A DNA stretch of 32,217 nucleotides from positions 1 to 32,217 of the forward strand of contig JAQVYB010000022.1 of assembly GCA_028708815.1 (NCBI GenBank), written 5' to 3'. This document shows positions 31,802 through 32,217 of this stretch, piece after piece. The stretch comes from Kiritimatiellia bacterium. GTDB lineage: Bacteria > Verrucomicrobiota > Kiritimatiellia > RZYC01. Each line of letters opens with the position of its first letter. Within the stretch, counting starts at the first letter, position 1. The notes below the pieces were generated by a model, which did no database searches, had not been told where the DNA came from, and saw nothing but the letters and a program-made list of their open reading frames with translations. Made by a program: the position numbers and the translations under genes.

Positions 31802-31825
31802 GGGAGCGCCGATCGTCTGATCGGC
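31802..31825 (+). repeat. REP-like hairpin, copy E
   Basis: GGGAGC followed by GCCGATC, loop GTCT, GATCGGC; identical over 24 bases to the copy at 30862-30885 and in the same orientation. It directly follows the phased A-tract region. Confidence 0.85.
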
Positions 31826-31978
31826 AAATGGTGTATAAATTCGCAGATGCGCCCGATGGAGAAGTTCCCCCCAAACGCCACTTTACAATCCCGCACCCTC
31901 TTTCGATAATCCGACCTCGTGTAGGGGCGCGATGAATGCCAGAAGAATCCTGTGAAGATAACATACTCTTGAGATGCT

Positions 31979-32107
31979 ATGACGAAACGTAAACGGAAAC
32001 TGACAGCCGCAGAGAAGGCTGAAAAGAAACGTCGCCAGCGGGAATATATGACGATCTTTGTCAATGGAAAGCAAAAGCGGGTGAAGCGTCTGAAAATTGT
32101 AGTTTAA
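31979..32107 (+). CDS. Very small basic protein with NGKQKRV motif
   Basis: A 42-residue, strongly basic protein beginning MTKRKRKLTAAEKAEKKRR and continuing with YMTIFVNGKQKRVKRLKIVV. The layout, a Lys/Arg/Ala-rich start followed by 'IFVNGKQKRV', resembles small conserved proteins I remember from planctomycete and verrucomicrobial genomes, where a longer C-terminal part usually follows. Here the frame stops soon after the motif, so this is either a short variant or a truncated copy. It may bind RNA or DNA given its charge, but no function is established. The start ATG at 31979 has only a weak GAG upstream. The coding call rests on the motif and the reading frame. Confidence 0.6.
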   Translation: MTKRKRKLTAAEKAEKKRRQREYMTIFVNGKQKRVKRLKIVV

Positions 32108-32199
32108 AGTTTCGCGTGGGGATTAAGAAGGCGTTCCATGCCGGAAGTCGCTATCGTTGGTGGTCTTTGAAGAGAAAAACCAAAGAAGGAGACCCCGAC

Positions 32200-32217
32200 A
32201 TGGAACAGGACAAGACT
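32200..32217 (+). CDS. Start of a further gene, cut by the window end
   Basis: An ATG at 32200 follows AAGGAG (in 32186-32191) at a usable distance and opens a frame reading MEQDKT to the window edge. Too little is present to identify the product. Confidence 0.5.

Larger units (their letters stand above)
31554..31978. other. Gene-free stretch with phased A-tracts
   Basis: No supported gene lies in these 425 bases. The middle is a run of regularly spaced A-tracts (31664-31790), followed by REP-like copy E at 31802-31825. Open frames across the A-tract region give only low-complexity Lys/Arg/Asn protein on the plus strand or Phe-rich protein on the minus strand. Confidence 0.6.

Noticed and set aside
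31487-31909. Lys/Arg/Asn-rich open frame across the A-tracts, and a Phe-rich frame on the other strand
   Set aside because: Both are low-complexity products of the A-tract repeats with no ribosome binding site or recognisable protein pattern. A small membrane peptide on the minus strand cannot be fully excluded.

Overview
The window looks like a chromosomal segment of a bacterium from the PVC group, most likely Kiritimatiellota/Verrucomicrobiota. This is inferred from three things. An exosortase/EpsI pair sits beside two TIGR03790-family proteins. There are large secreted proteins with the 'D-D-LPDWWEYQYFGG' type calcium/linker motif and a WP-S-R-Y style C-terminal domain. There is also a very small lysine/arginine-rich protein carrying 'NGKQKRV'. 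No ribosomal or other decisive phylogenetic marker is present, so the placement is tentative.

Layout. 1-4995: a surface-glycan neighbourhood with a GT2 glycosyltransferase, a VapBC toxin-antitoxin pair, a radical SAM/SPASM enzyme, a GT9 heptosyltransferase-like enzyme and a second GT2 enzyme. 5097-13565: an envelope/secretion block with a secreted beta-helix/PKD protein, two head-to-head TIGR03790 proteins (one long and multidomain, one short), an exosortase and an EpsI-type partner with an inserted zinc-ribbon-like cysteine motif. 13773-17098 (minus strand): CbpM and CbpA (DnaJ-type co-chaperone and its modulator) and a lipoprotein-like clan GH-A glycoside hydrolase. 17286-21943: purD, an array of three palindromes with a 31-bp period, and two convergent GT-C type membrane glycosyltransferases. 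22126-29743: a secreted FG-GAP/VCBS-like repeat protein, a tRNA-Glu(CTC), a secreted GH13 enzyme with tandem starch-binding-like modules, and a 1179-residue secreted Ig-like protein. 29883-32217: a DUF2161 PD-(D/E)XK-like protein, then a repeat-rich accessory stretch. It holds a second toxin-antitoxin module whose MazF/PemK-like toxin is cut short by a REP-like hairpin, a run of helically phased A-tracts, a tiny basic protein and the first codons of another gene.

How it fits together. Five glycosyltransferases, exosortase/EpsI/TIGR03790, several signal-peptide-bearing large proteins and two polysaccharide-active hydrolases point to building and decorating the cell surface and degrading external glycans. 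No PEP-CTERM substrate is visible in the window, so the exosortase must act on proteins encoded elsewhere. The noncoding DNA is rich in small structured repeats: a REP-like family with varying but self-complementary hairpins, 17-bp palindromes, and a CTCCGTG/CCAGCGAAG repeat. I see no insertion sequence, phage gene or CRISPR array.
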